DNA of 64,000 nucleotides from an uncultured Paracoccaceae bacterium (GCA_938028765.1 CALIZF010000015.1:1-64000); one strand, 5' to 3'; positions 26,144-37,427 are shown, numbered from the stretch's first letter. The notes: generated from the letters alone by a model not told the origin. Numbers and translations: made by a program.

Positions 26144-27114
26144 CAGGCCCGGCCCCCCAGCCGCTTCAGAATGCGCGCGCGGGTATCCGCATCGCAGAAG
26201 GCCGCGTCAAGCGCGGTGCGGTTCAGCCGGGCGAACTGCGCGTCGTCCCAGTCGAAGGCTTCGGCAAGACGGGCGTACTCGCGCTCCATCGTGGTGCGGA
26301 AGAAGGGCGGGTCGTCGGTGGATACCGTCACCCGCACCCCCCGGCGGTCGAGCTCCGCGATCGGATGGTCGCGCCAGCGGGGGTAGAGGCCCAGGGCGAG
26401 GTTCGATCCGGGGCAGACCTCCAGCACCGTCCCGTCCTCGGCCAGCCGGTCGACGAGCGCAGGATCCTCGATCGCCCGCACACCGTGGCCGATGCGGCCG
26501 GGACGGAAGGCCGCCAGCGCGTCGCGCACTGACTCGGGCCCGGCCCATTCGCCGGCATGCGCGGTCAGCCCCAGCCCCGCCTCGCGCGCGCAGTCGAAGG
26601 CCCAGGCGAAATCGGCAGGCTTTCCAGCGCGTTCGTCCCCCGCGATGCCGAAGCCGGTGATGAACCCCCCTGCCGTCTCGGCCGCGCAGCGTGCCGTCTG
26701 CCGCGCCTTTTCGGGGCCGAAGTGGCGGATGCAGGTGACGATGCCGCGCATCGTGATCGTGCCGTCGAACGGTGCGGCGGCCTCCTCGATCGCGGCGACA
26801 TAGTCGCGCCAGGCGGCAAGATCGCGCCCGCCGCAGAAGTCGGGGCTGAGGAATGCCTCGGTATAGACGACGCCGGATGCCGCACTTTCCTCCAGCACCG
26901 CGCGCGTCAGGCGGGCATAGTCGGCGGGCGTGGTCAGGACGCTGGTTGCGGCCTCGTAGACCTTCAGGAAATGCCCGAAGTCGCGAAAGACATAGTTGCC
27001 GCGGTCATCGAAGATGCCGCCGATGTCGATGCCCTTTTCGCGCGCAAGGCCGCGCACGAAGGCGGGTGGCGCGGCACCCTCGAGGTGCAGGTGAAGCTCG
27101 ATCTTCGGGATCAC
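26143..27114 (-). CDS. add: Adenosine deaminase
   Basis: A 323-residue metal-dependent deaminase converting (deoxy)adenosine to (deoxy)inosine. Zinc ligands and catalytic residues are visible: '[16 protein letters not shown]' (two His), '[19 protein letters not shown]' (His and Glu), and the Asp pair in '[19 protein letters not shown]'. The start is a GTG at 27114 that overlaps the deoB stop codon (GTGA). Fourth gene of the cdd-deoA-deoB-add-upp operon. The sequence does not separate true adenosine deaminase from adenine deaminase-like paralogues with certainty, but operon context favours a nucleoside substrate. Confidence 0.94.
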   Translation of the reverse strand: MIPKIELHLHLEGAAPPAFVRGLAREKGIDIGGIFDDRGNYVFRDFGHFLKVYEAATSVLTTPADYARLTRAVLEESAASGVVYTEAFLSPDFCGGRDLAAWRDYVAAIEEAAAPFDGTITMRGIVTCIRHFGPEKARQTARCAAETAGGFITGFGIAGDERAGKPADFAWAFDCAREAGLGLTAHAGEWAGPESVRDALAAFRPGRIGHGVRAIEDPALVDRLAEDGTVLEVCPGSNLALGLYPRWRDHPIAELDRRGVRVTVSTDDPPFFRTTMEREYARLAEAFDWDDAQFARLNRTALDAAFCDADTRARILKRLGGRA

Positions 27115-28292
27115 AGGACGGTCCTTCCCGGTCCGGGGTTGGGGATGCCGAGCCAGGCGGCGACGGTCGCGGCGACGTCGGCGAAGCGCATGGGCGGCAG
27201 CGCGCCAGCGCCCGCGCCGTGGATCAGCACCGGGACCCGCTCGCGCGTGTGCTCGGTCCCGGCCCAGGTCGGGTCGTTGCCGTGGTCGGCGGTGAAGATG
27301 GCAAGGTCGCCCGCGCGCAGACGGGCGAGGACCGCGCCCGCCGCGCCGTCGAACCATTCCAGCGCGGCGGCGTAACCCATCGGGTCGCGTCGGTGGCCGT
27401 AGAGACTGTCGAACTCGACGAAATTGGCAAAGGTCAGGGATCCGTCCTCGGCAGCCTCCGCCAGCGCCAGCAGGTGTCCGGAAAGCGCCAGATCGTTTTC
27501 GCCCTGCCACAGCCGGCCGATGCCGCGGTGGCTGAAGATGTCGCCGATCTTGCCGACCGCGTGGGTCGGCCGCCCGGCGGCCTGCGCCACGTCCAGAAGC
27601 GTCGGCGCGGGCGGGGGCAGCGCGAAGTCGCGCCGGTTGCCGGTGCGGCGGAAGGCGCCGGGCTGGCCCGTGAAGGGCCGGGCGATGACGCGGCCCACCC
27701 GCATCGCGTGCAGCCGCGGCGCCAGGCCTTCGCACAGTGCGATCAGCCGGTCGAGGCCGAAGGAACCCTCGTGCGCGGCGATCTGGAGGACGCTGTCGGC
27801 CGAGGTGTAGACGATCGGCCAGCCGGTCCGCAGGTGTTCCGCCCCCAGCCGCGCGACGATCTCGGTCCCCGAGGCGTGGGTATTGCCAAGCGTGCCGGCC
27901 GTGCCCGCGCGCGCCGCGATCTCGGCCATCAGGTCGGGCGGGAAGGCGGGATCGGTCCTCGGAAAATAGGTCCAGTCCCAGGGCACCGGCACGCCGGCCA
28001 GCTCCCAGTGGCCCGAGGGCGTGTCCTTGCCCTTCGACACCTCGGTGGCCGCCCCCCACCGTCCCTTCGGCGCGGCGCCGAGACCGGGCATCGCCGCGCC
28101 GGACGCCGCCGCGACCGCCGCCGACAGGCCGAGGCCGTCAAGCACCGGCAGAGCCAGCGGCCGCCCGGCGGCGGCGCGCGCCGCGGCGATGTGGGCGAGC
28201 GTGTTCGCGCCGTCGTCGTCATAGGCCGCGGCATCCGGCGCGCCGCCGCAGCCGACCGAATCCATGACGATCAGGAAGGCGCGGCGATTCAT
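27111..28292 (-). CDS. deoB: Phosphopentomutase
   Basis: A 393-residue alkaline-phosphatase-superfamily enzyme interconverting (deoxy)ribose 1- and 5-phosphate. Metal-site motifs: 'FLIVMDSVGCGGAPDA' at the N-terminus, 'SKGKDTPSGHWELAG' with the phosphorylated Thr, 'HAVGKIGDIFSHRGIG', and 'LAIFTADHGNDPTWAGTEHT'. Its ATG overlaps the deoA stop (ATGA) and its stop overlaps the add start. It channels the sugar phosphate released by thymidine phosphorylase into central metabolism. Confidence 0.97.
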   Translation of the reverse strand: MNRRAFLIVMDSVGCGGAPDAAAYDDDGANTLAHIAAARAAAGRPLALPVLDGLGLSAAVAAASGAAMPGLGAAPKGRWGAATEVSKGKDTPSGHWELAGVPVPWDWTYFPRTDPAFPPDLMAEIAARAGTAGTLGNTHASGTEIVARLGAEHLRTGWPIVYTSADSVLQIAAHEGSFGLDRLIALCEGLAPRLHAMRVGRVIARPFTGQPGAFRRTGNRRDFALPPPAPTLLDVAQAAGRPTHAVGKIGDIFSHRGIGRLWQGENDLALSGHLLALAEAAEDGSLTFANFVEFDSLYGHRRDPMGYAAALEWFDGAAGAVLARLRAGDLAIFTADHGNDPTWAGTEHTRERVPVLIHGAGAGALPPMRFADVAATVAAWLGIPNPGPGRTVL

Positions 28293-29584
28293 CCGATCCG
28301 CTCCTGCACCAGCAGGGCGGGCGGCGGGGGATCGCCCAGCACATAGGCCGCCCGCAGCGCCGCCGCCGCGCGGTCCGCCGCGTCCCGGTCCGCCGCGTGC
28401 ACGCGCGCGAGCGGCGCCCCCGGACCGACAGCATCCCCGGGGGCGGCAAGCTGCGAGAAGCCCACGCGCGGGTCCACCGCATCGCCCTCGCGCTGACGCC
28501 CGCCGCCCAGGGCGACGACCGCCAGCCCCACGGCGCGCGTGTCGATCCGCGCCACCCTGCCGGCGGCGGCCGGATACACGTCCTGCACCACCGGCGCGGG
28601 GGCGAGGTGCGCGGGCCAGCGGTCCGCGAAATCCGCCGGGCCGCCGAGCGCGGCGACCATCCGGCCGAACCGCTCCGCCGCCGCGCCCGAGGCGATCGCC
28701 CCGGCCACGCGCGCCCGGCCGTCGTCGATGCCGGCCAGCGCCAGCACCTCGGCCCCGAGGGCGACGGTCAGGTCGTGCAGACGCGGCTGCGGTGCCGAAC
28801 CGGTCAGCACGCCCATGACCTCGGCCACCTCGAGCCCATTGCCCGCGCAGCGGGCCAGGGGCCGGTCCATGTCGGTGATCAGCGCCGCCGTGCGGCAACC
28901 TGCGCCGTTGGCCACGTCCACGAGGCTGCCGGCCAGCGCGCGCGCCGCCTCGCGCGAGGGCAGGAAGGCGCCCGACCCCACCTTCACGTCGAGGACCAGC
29001 GCCTGCAGCCCCGCCGCAAGCTTTTTCGACAGGATCGACGCCGTGATCAGGTCGATCGACTCGACCGTGCCCGTCACGTCGCGGATGGCATAGAGCCGCC
29101 GGTCCGCCGGCGCGATCCGCCCGGTCGCACCGACGATGGCGCAGCCGACATCCGCCACCACCCTGCGCAGCCGCGCCGCGTCCGCCGCCACCCGATAGCC
29201 CGGGATCGCCTCGAGCTTGTCGAGCGTCCCGCCGGTGTGGCCAAGGCCCCGGCCCGACACCATCGGCACCCAGACGCCGCAGGCCGCCAGCGCGGGCGCA
29301 AGGATCAGCGAGATCGAATCGCCGATCCCGCCCGTCGAATGCTTGTCCACCACGGGAACGGGCGCGTCCGGCCAGGCCAGCACGTCGCCCGAATCGCGCA
29401 TCGCCCGCGTCAGCGCCACCCGGTCGTCGAACGCAAGGCCGTTCAGCAGCACGGCCATGGCGAAGGCGCCCGCCTGCGCATCGGTGACCGCGCCGGTGGC
29501 CAGGCCCTGCGCGAACCAGGCGATCCCGCCGGCGGGCACAGGCCGACGGTCGCGCACCGCCTCGATCACCTGCCGCGCGTCCAT
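28289..29584 (-). CDS. deoA: Thymidine phosphorylase
   Basis: A 431-residue enzyme splitting thymidine or deoxyuridine with phosphate. Family signatures include 'VPVVDKHSTGGIGDSISLIL', 'VSGRGLGHTGGTLDKLEAIP' and 'ALVLDVKVGSGAFLPSREAA' with the phosphate- and pyrimidine-binding residues. The ATG at 29584 is 2 nt after the cdd stop. Normal length (about 430-440). Second gene of the salvage operon, working between cytidine deaminase and phosphopentomutase. Confidence 0.96.
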   Translation of the reverse strand: MDARQVIEAVRDRRPVPAGGIAWFAQGLATGAVTDAQAGAFAMAVLLNGLAFDDRVALTRAMRDSGDVLAWPDAPVPVVDKHSTGGIGDSISLILAPALAACGVWVPMVSGRGLGHTGGTLDKLEAIPGYRVAADAARLRRVVADVGCAIVGATGRIAPADRRLYAIRDVTGTVESIDLITASILSKKLAAGLQALVLDVKVGSGAFLPSREAARALAGSLVDVANGAGCRTAALITDMDRPLARCAGNGLEVAEVMGVLTGSAPQPRLHDLTVALGAEVLALAGIDDGRARVAGAIASGAAAERFGRMVAALGGPADFADRWPAHLAPAPVVQDVYPAAAGRVARIDTRAVGLAVVALGGGRQREGDAVDPRVGFSQLAAPGDAVGPGAPLARVHAADRDAADRAAAALRAAYVLGDPPPPALLVQERIG

Positions 29585-29586
29585 GG

Positions 29587-29991
29587 TCAGCCGGCGGGCA
29601 TGAAGCTGGAATCGAAGGCGCCGGGCAGCATCGCGCCCACGGTCGTCACCGCCCGAGCGCCCGCCGTGGTGGCCAGCGTCACCGGAACGTCGGGGGCCGC
29701 GAATTCCGCCAGCTTCTGCCGGCAGCCGCCGCAGCACGGGACCGGCGCCGGCGCATCCGCGATGACGGCCACGGCCGCGATCCGCGTCTCGCCCGCCGCG
29801 ACCATCGCCGCGATCGCCCCCGCCTCGGCGCAGGTGCCCTGCGGGAAGGCGACATTCTCGACATTCACGCCGGTGTAGACCGCGCCCGAGGCGGCGCGGA
29901 TCGCCGCGCCGACCTTGAAGCGGGAATAGGGCGCCCAGGCGTTCGGGCGAACGCGGGCGGCTGCCGCGACCAGGCTTTCGTCAGGCTGCAT
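29587..29991 (-). CDS. cdd: Cytidine deaminase
   Basis: A 134-residue homotetrameric-type cytidine deaminase producing uridine or deoxyuridine. Zinc-site motifs: 'FPQGTCAEAGAIAAMVAAGE' (Cys-Ala-Glu) and 'PVPCCGGCRQKLAEFA' (PCxxC); 'YSRFKVGAAIRAASGAVYTG' binds substrate. An in-frame ATG lies at 30042, but the one at 29991 has GGAGG well placed upstream and matches the family N-terminus. First gene of the operon, so the operon promoter must lie in the 140-bp gap shared with maeB. Confidence 0.96.
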   Translation of the reverse strand: MQPDESLVAAAARVRPNAWAPYSRFKVGAAIRAASGAVYTGVNVENVAFPQGTCAEAGAIAAMVAAGETRIAAVAVIADAPAPVPCCGGCRQKLAEFAAPDVPVTLATTAGARAVTTVGAMLPGAFDSSFMPAG

Positions 29992-30053
29992 CGCAAATCC
30001 TCCGTCCTCCTCGACACTGCGGCGGCGCCGGGCAGGTTGCAAGGCCGGCAGGG

Positions 30054-30082
30054 TTGAGGGCGGGCGCGCCGCAGCGTAAACC
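30054..30082 (+). promoter_or_regulatory. Candidate promoter of maeB
   Basis: TTGAGG (30054-30059) and TAAACC (30077-30082) with a 17-bp spacer lie 50 bp before the maeB ATG. The -10 element lacks T at -7, the type of promoter that CarD activates in Rhodobacter. The match is moderate. Confidence 0.4.
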
Positions 30083-30131
30083 GCGCGGCGCGGCGAGAGT
30101 TCGACGCTGGAAATGCGGGGCGGAGGCAGGC

Positions 30132-32401
<2,270 letters not shown>

Positions 32402-32411
<10 letters not shown>

Positions 32412-33634
32412 CGGCGGCGGCGACGCGTGGCCGGGGGCAGGCCCAGGGCGGCTCGGTATTTCGCCACCGTCCGCCGCGCCGCCGGAAAGCCCTCGGCCCG
32501 CAGCCGCGCGGCCAGCGCCTCGTCCGACAGGGGCGCGCGCGGATCCTCGTCTGCGACGATCCGGCGCAGCGCGGCGCGTGCCCCTGCGCCAGAGGCGCCG
32601 CCCCGGCCGAGCGGGGCCGCGAACCAATCGGCCAGCGGCCGGGTGCCCCAGGGTGCCGCCACGGTCGTGCCGGCCACGGCACGGCTGACCGTGCTTTCCG
32701 ACAGGCCGAGCGCGGCGGCGACCTCGGCTCGCGTCAACGGCCGCAACGCGCCCGGCCCAGCCGCGACCGCGGCCGCCTGATGGCGCAGCACGTGCGCGGC
32801 CACCGCGCGCAGCGTCGCCCCCCGCCGGGCCACAGCGGACACCAGCGCCCGGGCCGCAACCCAGTCGGGGTCGCGCGCGTCGCCGCCGGGCCGCAACGCG
32901 ACCATCGGCACCTCTCCCCCGTCTTCGGCGATCACGGTGCCGTCGGGCGCAAGCCGCACCGCCAGATCCGGCGGCGCGGCCGGCGGGGCGGGATCGAACT
33001 GCGCGCCGGGCTTGGGGTCGAAGCCGCGCAGCGCAGCGACCCGCGCGGCCGCGACCGCCGGCGACAGGCCGGCCGCGGCAGCCAGCGCGCCCATGTCGCC
33101 CGCCGCCACCAGGTCGAGCCGCGCAAGGACCGCCCGCATCGGCGGGTCCAGCAGCCCGGCATCGTCGGCCTGCAACGACAGGCACTCGGCCAGGTTGCGG
33201 GCGAAGAGGCCGGCGGGCCCGATCCGCTGCAGCCGCGTCAGCACGGCCGCAGCTGCCCCGGCAGAGACGCCGACGGCGGCCGCCACGGCCGGCACATCCG
33301 CCGCGAGCCAGCCCGAGGGCGCCAGAACGTCGGCGAAAGCCAGCGCGATCCGCCGCGCGGCGGGATCCGGAAACGCGGCGTCGATCGCTGCCGCGACATG
33401 GCCGTAAAGGCTGGGCCGGCCCGCCGCGACGTCGCCCATGGCCGGAGGTGCCGCCGCGGCAGGACGGCGCAGGTCCAGCCAGCGGTTCGTTCGCGCCACA
33501 CCGTCGAGATGCGCCGAAAGCTCGGCCGCCGTCATCCGCAGGACGGCAATCTGCTGGCGCAACGCGGGCGTCAGGCGCAGGCCCTGCCGAAGCTGCAGCG
33601 CCGCGCCGACCTGATGACCCACACGGCGCGCCAT
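32402..33634 (-). CDS. rpoN: Divergent RNA polymerase sigma-54 factor
   Basis: A 410-residue sigma-54 protein, shorter than the usual ~470-500. Region I is present ('LQLRQGLRLTPALRQQIAVL', residues 13-32) and needed for activator response. The acidic, variable region II is almost absent. The core-binding domain follows, then the HTH with 'LTRAEVAAALGLSESTVSRA' and the RpoN box 'ARRTVAKYRAALGLP' from about residue 386, which reads the -24 element. Composition is extremely Ala-rich. It is not in the usual lptB-rpoN-hpf-ptsN context, so it looks like one of the extra rpoN paralogues known in Rhodobacter. No bEBP gene or -24/-12 promoter was found nearby, so its regulon is unknown. Confidence 0.92.
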
Positions 33635-33677
33635 CAGCCCGCGCCGCCGCCTTGCGGGCCGCGCGCCGCCGCGGCCG

Positions 33678-34037
33678 TCAGGGCCATGTATGGATGCGCC
33701 CGACGCTCCAGGGCGCATCGTCGTCGCGGTCGGTCGGCCAGTGGCAGGCGACCCCGGCAAAGCCGTTGGGGCAGAACACCACGCGGTCACGCTGCGGCGA
33801 CAGGCGGAAGTGCTGCACCACCGCCGCGATCGCCGCGGGACCGTCCGCCACCGCGCGCGGCGCGATCTCGCCCCGGTCGGCACGCAGCTCGATGATCCCG
33901 CGTCTGTCGCGCCAGACCTCCAGCACGGGGCGATAGCTTCCGTCAGCCGACCGCTTGTTGGTCGGGAAGAGCTCGTAGACCCCAGCCGTCGCCGGCGCGG
34001 CCGCCGCCGCAAGTGCCACCGCAAGGACCAGTCGCAT
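33678..34037 (-). CDS. Small secreted protein, paralogue A
   Basis: A 119-residue protein with a signal peptide (cleavage near residue 19, 'AAAAPATAG|V'). The mature part starts with 'YELFPTNKRSADGSY', contains 'VLEVWRDRRGIIELRADRGE' and ends with two cysteines (Cys89, Cys98) in 'FCPNGFAGVACHWP', probably a disulfide. It is clearly a paralogue of the product of 34107-34421. I do not recognise the family. The ATG at 34037 follows GGAGG by 5 nt and is preferred over the GTG at 34043. It lies 43 bp upstream of rpoN on the same strand. Confidence 0.85.
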   Translation of the reverse strand: MRLVLAVALAAAAAPATAGVYELFPTNKRSADGSYRPVLEVWRDRRGIIELRADRGEIAPRAVADGPAAIAAVVQHFRLSPQRDRVVFCPNGFAGVACHWPTDRDDDAPWSVGRIHTWP

Positions 34038-34106
34038 CGCCACCTCCAGCGTCAGTCTATCGTGACCGCGCCGCGGGTCCAGAGCGATCGCTCGGCGCCC
34101 CGCGCC

Positions 34107-34421
34107 TCAGCGCCCTGTCGTCGGCCAGTCGCAAGCCACGCCGATCACACCGTTCGGGCACCACGCCACCCGGTCGGCTTGCGTCAGCGCAAAGGTCCGC
34201 GTGACGAAGGCGGTCGCGGCGCGACGGTCAACGACCGTGCGGGCGTCGATCTCGGCCCGGTCGGACCGGAACTCGACCACCGTCCGCCGGTCGCGCCAGA
34301 CGTCGAGCACGGCGGCGAAGCTGCCGTCCGCCGCACGCTTGTTGGTCGGAAACAGCTCGACCAGTTCGGCTCGCGCCGGGGTTGCGGCAAAGAGAAGGAT
34401 CAGGGCGATTGCGCTGCGCAT
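34107..34421 (-). CDS. Small secreted protein, paralogue B
   Basis: A 104-residue paralogue of the neighbouring protein: signal peptide ending near residue 18 ('FAATPARA|E'), then 'VELFPTNKRAADGSF', 'VLDVWRDRRTVVEFRSDRAE' and a cysteine pair (Cys88, Cys97) in 'WCPNGVIGVACDWP'. The two genes are 69 bp apart and share an 'AWCPNG/VFCPNG..GVAC.WPT' signature and the same DRR turn, so they arose by tandem duplication. The product is small and presumably periplasmic or secreted. Function unknown; no enzymatic motif is visible. Confidence 0.85.
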   Translation of the reverse strand: MRSAIALILLFAATPARAELVELFPTNKRAADGSFAAVLDVWRDRRTVVEFRSDRAEIDARTVVDRRAATAFVTRTFALTQADRVAWCPNGVIGVACDWPTTGR

Positions 34422-34467
34422 GGAGACCTCTGTAAGCGCAGCTAGAATGCCGGCGCGGGCTGTCCAG

Positions 34468-35889
34468 TCATGGCTCGGTCAACGCCAGCACCGCGCCCGG
34501 ATTGAGGATACCGGCCGGGTCGAGCGCCGCCTTGACCGCGCGCATGGCAGCCACTTTCGCCGGATCGCCGTAGCGCAAGAGGTCGGTTGTCTTGAGACGT
34601 CCGATCCCGTGTTCCGCAGCGACCGATCCGCCAAGGTCGTGCACCAGCTGGTGGATGCAGGCCTTGACCGCCTCGCGCTGGTGTTCGTGATCGGCCCTGC
34701 TGCGGCCGGGCATCGGAAAGACGTTGTAATGCAGGTTCCCGTCGCCGACATGGCCGAAGCAGTTGACGCGGAACGCCCCGATCGCCTCCAGCGCGCGGCC
34801 TGCGCGGTCGATGAACGCCGGGATCGCCGAAAGCGGCACGCTGATGTCGTGGGACGACACCGCGCCGATCCGCCGGTTCGCCTCGGGGATCGCCTCGCGT
34901 AGCGCCCACAGCGCAGCACGCTGCGCCCCGGATGCCGCGATCACCCCGTCGCGGCAGAGGCCCGCCGCTTCGGCCCGGGCGAAGAGGTCGGCCAGCACCC
35001 CCTGCGGGTCGAGCCCCGCGGGCAGGCCGAGCTCGACGAGGGCCGACCAAGCCGGCATGGGCGCGAGCGGCGGTCGCAGGTCGGGTATCGTTGCCGCGAT
35101 GAAGTCGAACCCCGTCCGATGCATCAGCTCGAACGCCGACACGCAGCCCCCGGCGACCTCGTCCGCCAGCGCCAGAAGGTCCAGCGCCGCCGCCGGATCG
35201 CGCAGGGCGAAGAGTGCGGACCCGGTCGCCGCCGGGCGCGGGTGCAGCCGCAGGACGGCGGCGGTGATCACCGCCAGCGTCCCTTCCGACCCGATCAGCA
35301 GGTCGCGCAGGTCATAGCCTGCGTTGTCCTTCCGCAGCCGCTTCAGGCCGTTCCACACTGTCCCGTCCGCCATCACCGCCTCGACCCCGAGGCAAAGGTC
35401 GCGCGCGTTGCCCCAGCGCAGGACGTTTACCCCGCCCGCATTGGTCGCCAGCGCGCCGCCGACCGTGGCCGTTCCCTGCGACGCGATCGACAGGGGAAAG
35501 AGGCGCCCGGCCGCCTCCGCCGCCGCCTGCGCCTCTGCCAGCGTGACGCCTGCCTCGACCGTCATCGTCCGGTCGGCCGGGTCGACCGACCGAACCGCCC
35601 GCATCCGTTCGAGCGACAGAAGCAGCATGGGCCGGTCGCCCGGGGCGATCTGGCCGCCGACGAGACCCGTTCCCCCGCCCCAGGGCACGAGCCCCACCCG
35701 CGCGGCCGCGCAGGCGGCGACGATTGCCCCGACCTCGGCCGTGCTGGCCGGCAGGGCCACGGCCGCCGCAGCCGTGCGCCAGCGTCCCCGCGGTTCCTCG
35801 CGATGCCGGGGTTCGGGTGCCCGCAGCGCGCCGGGCGGCAAGACCTGGGCGAGGCGGTCGAGGAAGGCGGGATCGGCCGGATTCAGCAT
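34468..35889 (-). CDS. FAD-linked oxidase, GlcD / D-2-hydroxyacid dehydrogenase type
   Basis: A 473-residue flavoprotein of the FAD-binding PCMH family. The pyrophosphate loop is 'VGLVPWGGGTGLVGGQIAPG' and 'ASQGTATVGGALATNAGGVN' and 'DLLIGSEGTLAVITAAVLRL' are further FAD contacts; the C-terminal cap domain carries 'NCFGHVGDGNLHYNVFP' and 'AAEHGIGRLKTTDL', the metal/substrate His motifs of D-lactate, glycolate and D-2-hydroxyglutarate dehydrogenases. No glcE or glcF lies next to it, so a stand-alone D-2-hydroxyglutarate or D-lactate dehydrogenase is more likely than glycolate oxidase. The start at 35889 lacks a strong ribosome-binding site. Confidence 0.9.
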   Translation of the reverse strand: MLNPADPAFLDRLAQVLPPGALRAPEPRHREEPRGRWRTAAAAVALPASTAEVGAIVAACAAARVGLVPWGGGTGLVGGQIAPGDRPMLLLSLERMRAVRSVDPADRTMTVEAGVTLAEAQAAAEAAGRLFPLSIASQGTATVGGALATNAGGVNVLRWGNARDLCLGVEAVMADGTVWNGLKRLRKDNAGYDLRDLLIGSEGTLAVITAAVLRLHPRPAATGSALFALRDPAAALDLLALADEVAGGCVSAFELMHRTGFDFIAATIPDLRPPLAPMPAWSALVELGLPAGLDPQGVLADLFARAEAAGLCRDGVIAASGAQRAALWALREAIPEANRRIGAVSSHDISVPLSAIPAFIDRAGRALEAIGAFRVNCFGHVGDGNLHYNVFPMPGRSRADHEHQREAVKACIHQLVHDLGGSVAAEHGIGRLKTTDLLRYGDPAKVAAMRAVKAALDPAGILNPGAVLALTEP

Positions 35890-35926
35890 GCCGCGGGCGT
35901 GCCACGCCCCGATGCCGCGTGCAAGG

Positions 35927-36745
35927 TCACGGCAGGAAGCGCGGTTCGAGGACGATGATGGTCGGCTGCCGGGGCAGCGTGTGCCGCGACAGTTCGATCG
36001 CGCTGTCCTCGAGCCGCACGATGTCGAACGCGCCGTCCATGCGCGCGAGGAACGCCGCAAGCGAAGCGTCCGAGAACCAGTGCATCGGCAACACCACCGA
36101 CGAGCGCAGCCGGGCCACCACCGCCTGCATCGTGTCGAGCCCCACCGTATAGCCGCCGTCCACCGGGGCCATCACGACGTCCAGCCGGCCGATCGCGGCA
36201 TACTGGTCCTCGCTCGGTTCGTGATGCAGGTGCCCCAGATGCCCGATGCACAGGCCCGCGACCTCGAAGACGAAGATCGAGTTCCCGTCTTTCCGCGCCA
36301 CCGTCCCGTCCCCCCGGGGCCGCACGTCTGTGGTCACGTTGCGCACCAGCATCTCGCCGAGGTCGAGGTGGTGGGCGGCCGCCGCGCCGTTCTCGGCCCA
36401 GCCTTTCAGGACATGCGGGATCCGAGGATCGGGGCGGTCGGTCCAGTGCGTCCGGTGCGCGTTGTTCATCGTCACGACTGTCGGCGCGGCATCCGTGGCG
36501 CCGATGAAGCCGGCGTAGTCGGTCACGGCGCTGAGGCCGCCCGGCGTCTCGATCAGGAACATCGCGTGATCGATGAACCGGATCCGAACCCGGTCCTCGG
36601 CCGGCGGCGCGCCGAACGAGGCGCGGTGCAGATCCGCGATCCCCGGCGCGGCGGCGATCGCGTGGCAGTGCGACGGGATGCGGTCCCGCGCGCCGGCGGG
36701 GGCGGCCGCGAGGGCGACTGCAAGGGCAAGCGCGAGACGGATCAT
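35927..36745 (-). CDS. Exported metallo-beta-lactamase-fold protein with altered metal motif
   Basis: A 272-residue protein with a signal peptide (residues 1-19, 'LALALAVALAAAPAGA') and an MBL fold related to UlaG-like hydrolases ('RIRFIDHAMFLIETPGG', 'CIGHLGHLHHEPSEDQYA', 'VVLPMHWFSDASLAAFLARM'). The canonical HxHxDH metal motif is replaced by N95-A-H97-R-T99-H100, so two ligand positions are changed. Whether it still binds metal is unclear. The ATG at 36745 follows GAGGTG by 6 nt and gives a clean signal peptide. Next gene in line is the FAD-linked oxidase 37 bp downstream. Confidence 0.85.
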   Translation of the reverse strand: MIRLALALAVALAAAPAGARDRIPSHCHAIAAAPGIADLHRASFGAPPAEDRVRIRFIDHAMFLIETPGGLSAVTDYAGFIGATDAAPTVVTMNNAHRTHWTDRPDPRIPHVLKGWAENGAAAAHHLDLGEMLVRNVTTDVRPRGDGTVARKDGNSIFVFEVAGLCIGHLGHLHHEPSEDQYAAIGRLDVVMAPVDGGYTVGLDTMQAVVARLRSSVVLPMHWFSDASLAAFLARMDGAFDIVRLEDSAIELSRHTLPRQPTIIVLEPRFLP

Positions 36746-36837
36746 CGCGGGCACCTCCTCTACGGCAGTCTAGACGCCGAGGCCGGCGCGTCACGCGCCA
36801 GCCGGCCCGGCTCGCGGATCGGTGATCGGCGGCCGCG

Positions 36838-37422
36838 TCAGGCGGCCTCGGTCCGCCCGCGCCGGTCGGCGCGCAGGATCGCGTAGAGAACGTGGTTGCG
36901 CCAGCGTCCCGCGATCTGAAGATAGCTTTGCGCGACGCCTTCGTACTTGAACCCGCACTTTTCCAGAACGCCGCGGGATGCGACGTTCTCGGGCAGGCAG
37001 GCGGCCTCGATCCGGCTGAGATCGAGCGCGGTGAAGGCGTGGTGCACGACCGCCGTGATCGCCTCGCGCATGTAGCCCTGGCGTGCGTAGGTCTCGCCGA
37101 TCCAGTAGCCGAGCGTGCCGGCCTGGGCGGGGCCGCGGCGGATGTTGTCGAGCGTGATCGCCCCCATCACCGCGCCGTCCTGCCGCCGCACCAGCAACAG
37201 CGGCAGCGCCACCCCCTGCGCCTCGGCCCGCGCCGACCAGTAGACGCGCGTGGTGAAGGCGCGGCGGCTGAGGTGGTCGTCGGCCCAGACGGGTTCCCAG
37301 GGCCTAAGGAATTCGGCGCTGGTGGCGCGCAGGCCCGTCCAGGCGCGGTAGTCGGTATGTTCGGGCAGGCGGAGCGTCATCCGCCCGGTCTCGATCCGCG
37401 GCCTCGGCCGGCGCCAGAACAT
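36838..37422 (-). CDS. rimJ: GNAT-family N-acetyltransferase, RimJ-like
   Basis: A 194-residue acetyltransferase. The acetyl-CoA-binding motif A is 'GYWIGETYARQGYMREAITA', motif B 'RIEAACLPENVASRGVLEKC', and the C-terminus 'GFKYEGVAQSYLQIAGRWRN' is typical of RimJ/RimL proteins that acetylate ribosomal protein N-termini or amino groups. The ATG at 37422 is 5 nt after the M16 peptidase stop, in a conserved Rhodobacterales order thrC-M16-rimJ. The ribosomal target is family knowledge, not visible here. Confidence 0.9.
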   Translation of the reverse strand: MFWRRPRPRIETGRMTLRLPEHTDYRAWTGLRATSAEFLRPWEPVWADDHLSRRAFTTRVYWSARAEAQGVALPLLLVRRQDGAVMGAITLDNIRRGPAQAGTLGYWIGETYARQGYMREAITAVVHHAFTALDLSRIEAACLPENVASRGVLEKCGFKYEGVAQSYLQIAGRWRNHVLYAILRADRRGRTEAA

Positions 37423-37427
37423 CGCCG

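Noticed and set aside
26143-28059. Single 638-residue frame suggesting an add fusion protein
   Set aside because: The upstream part is deoB read out of frame; the GTG at 27114, overlapping the deoB stop, gives a normal-length adenosine deaminase.
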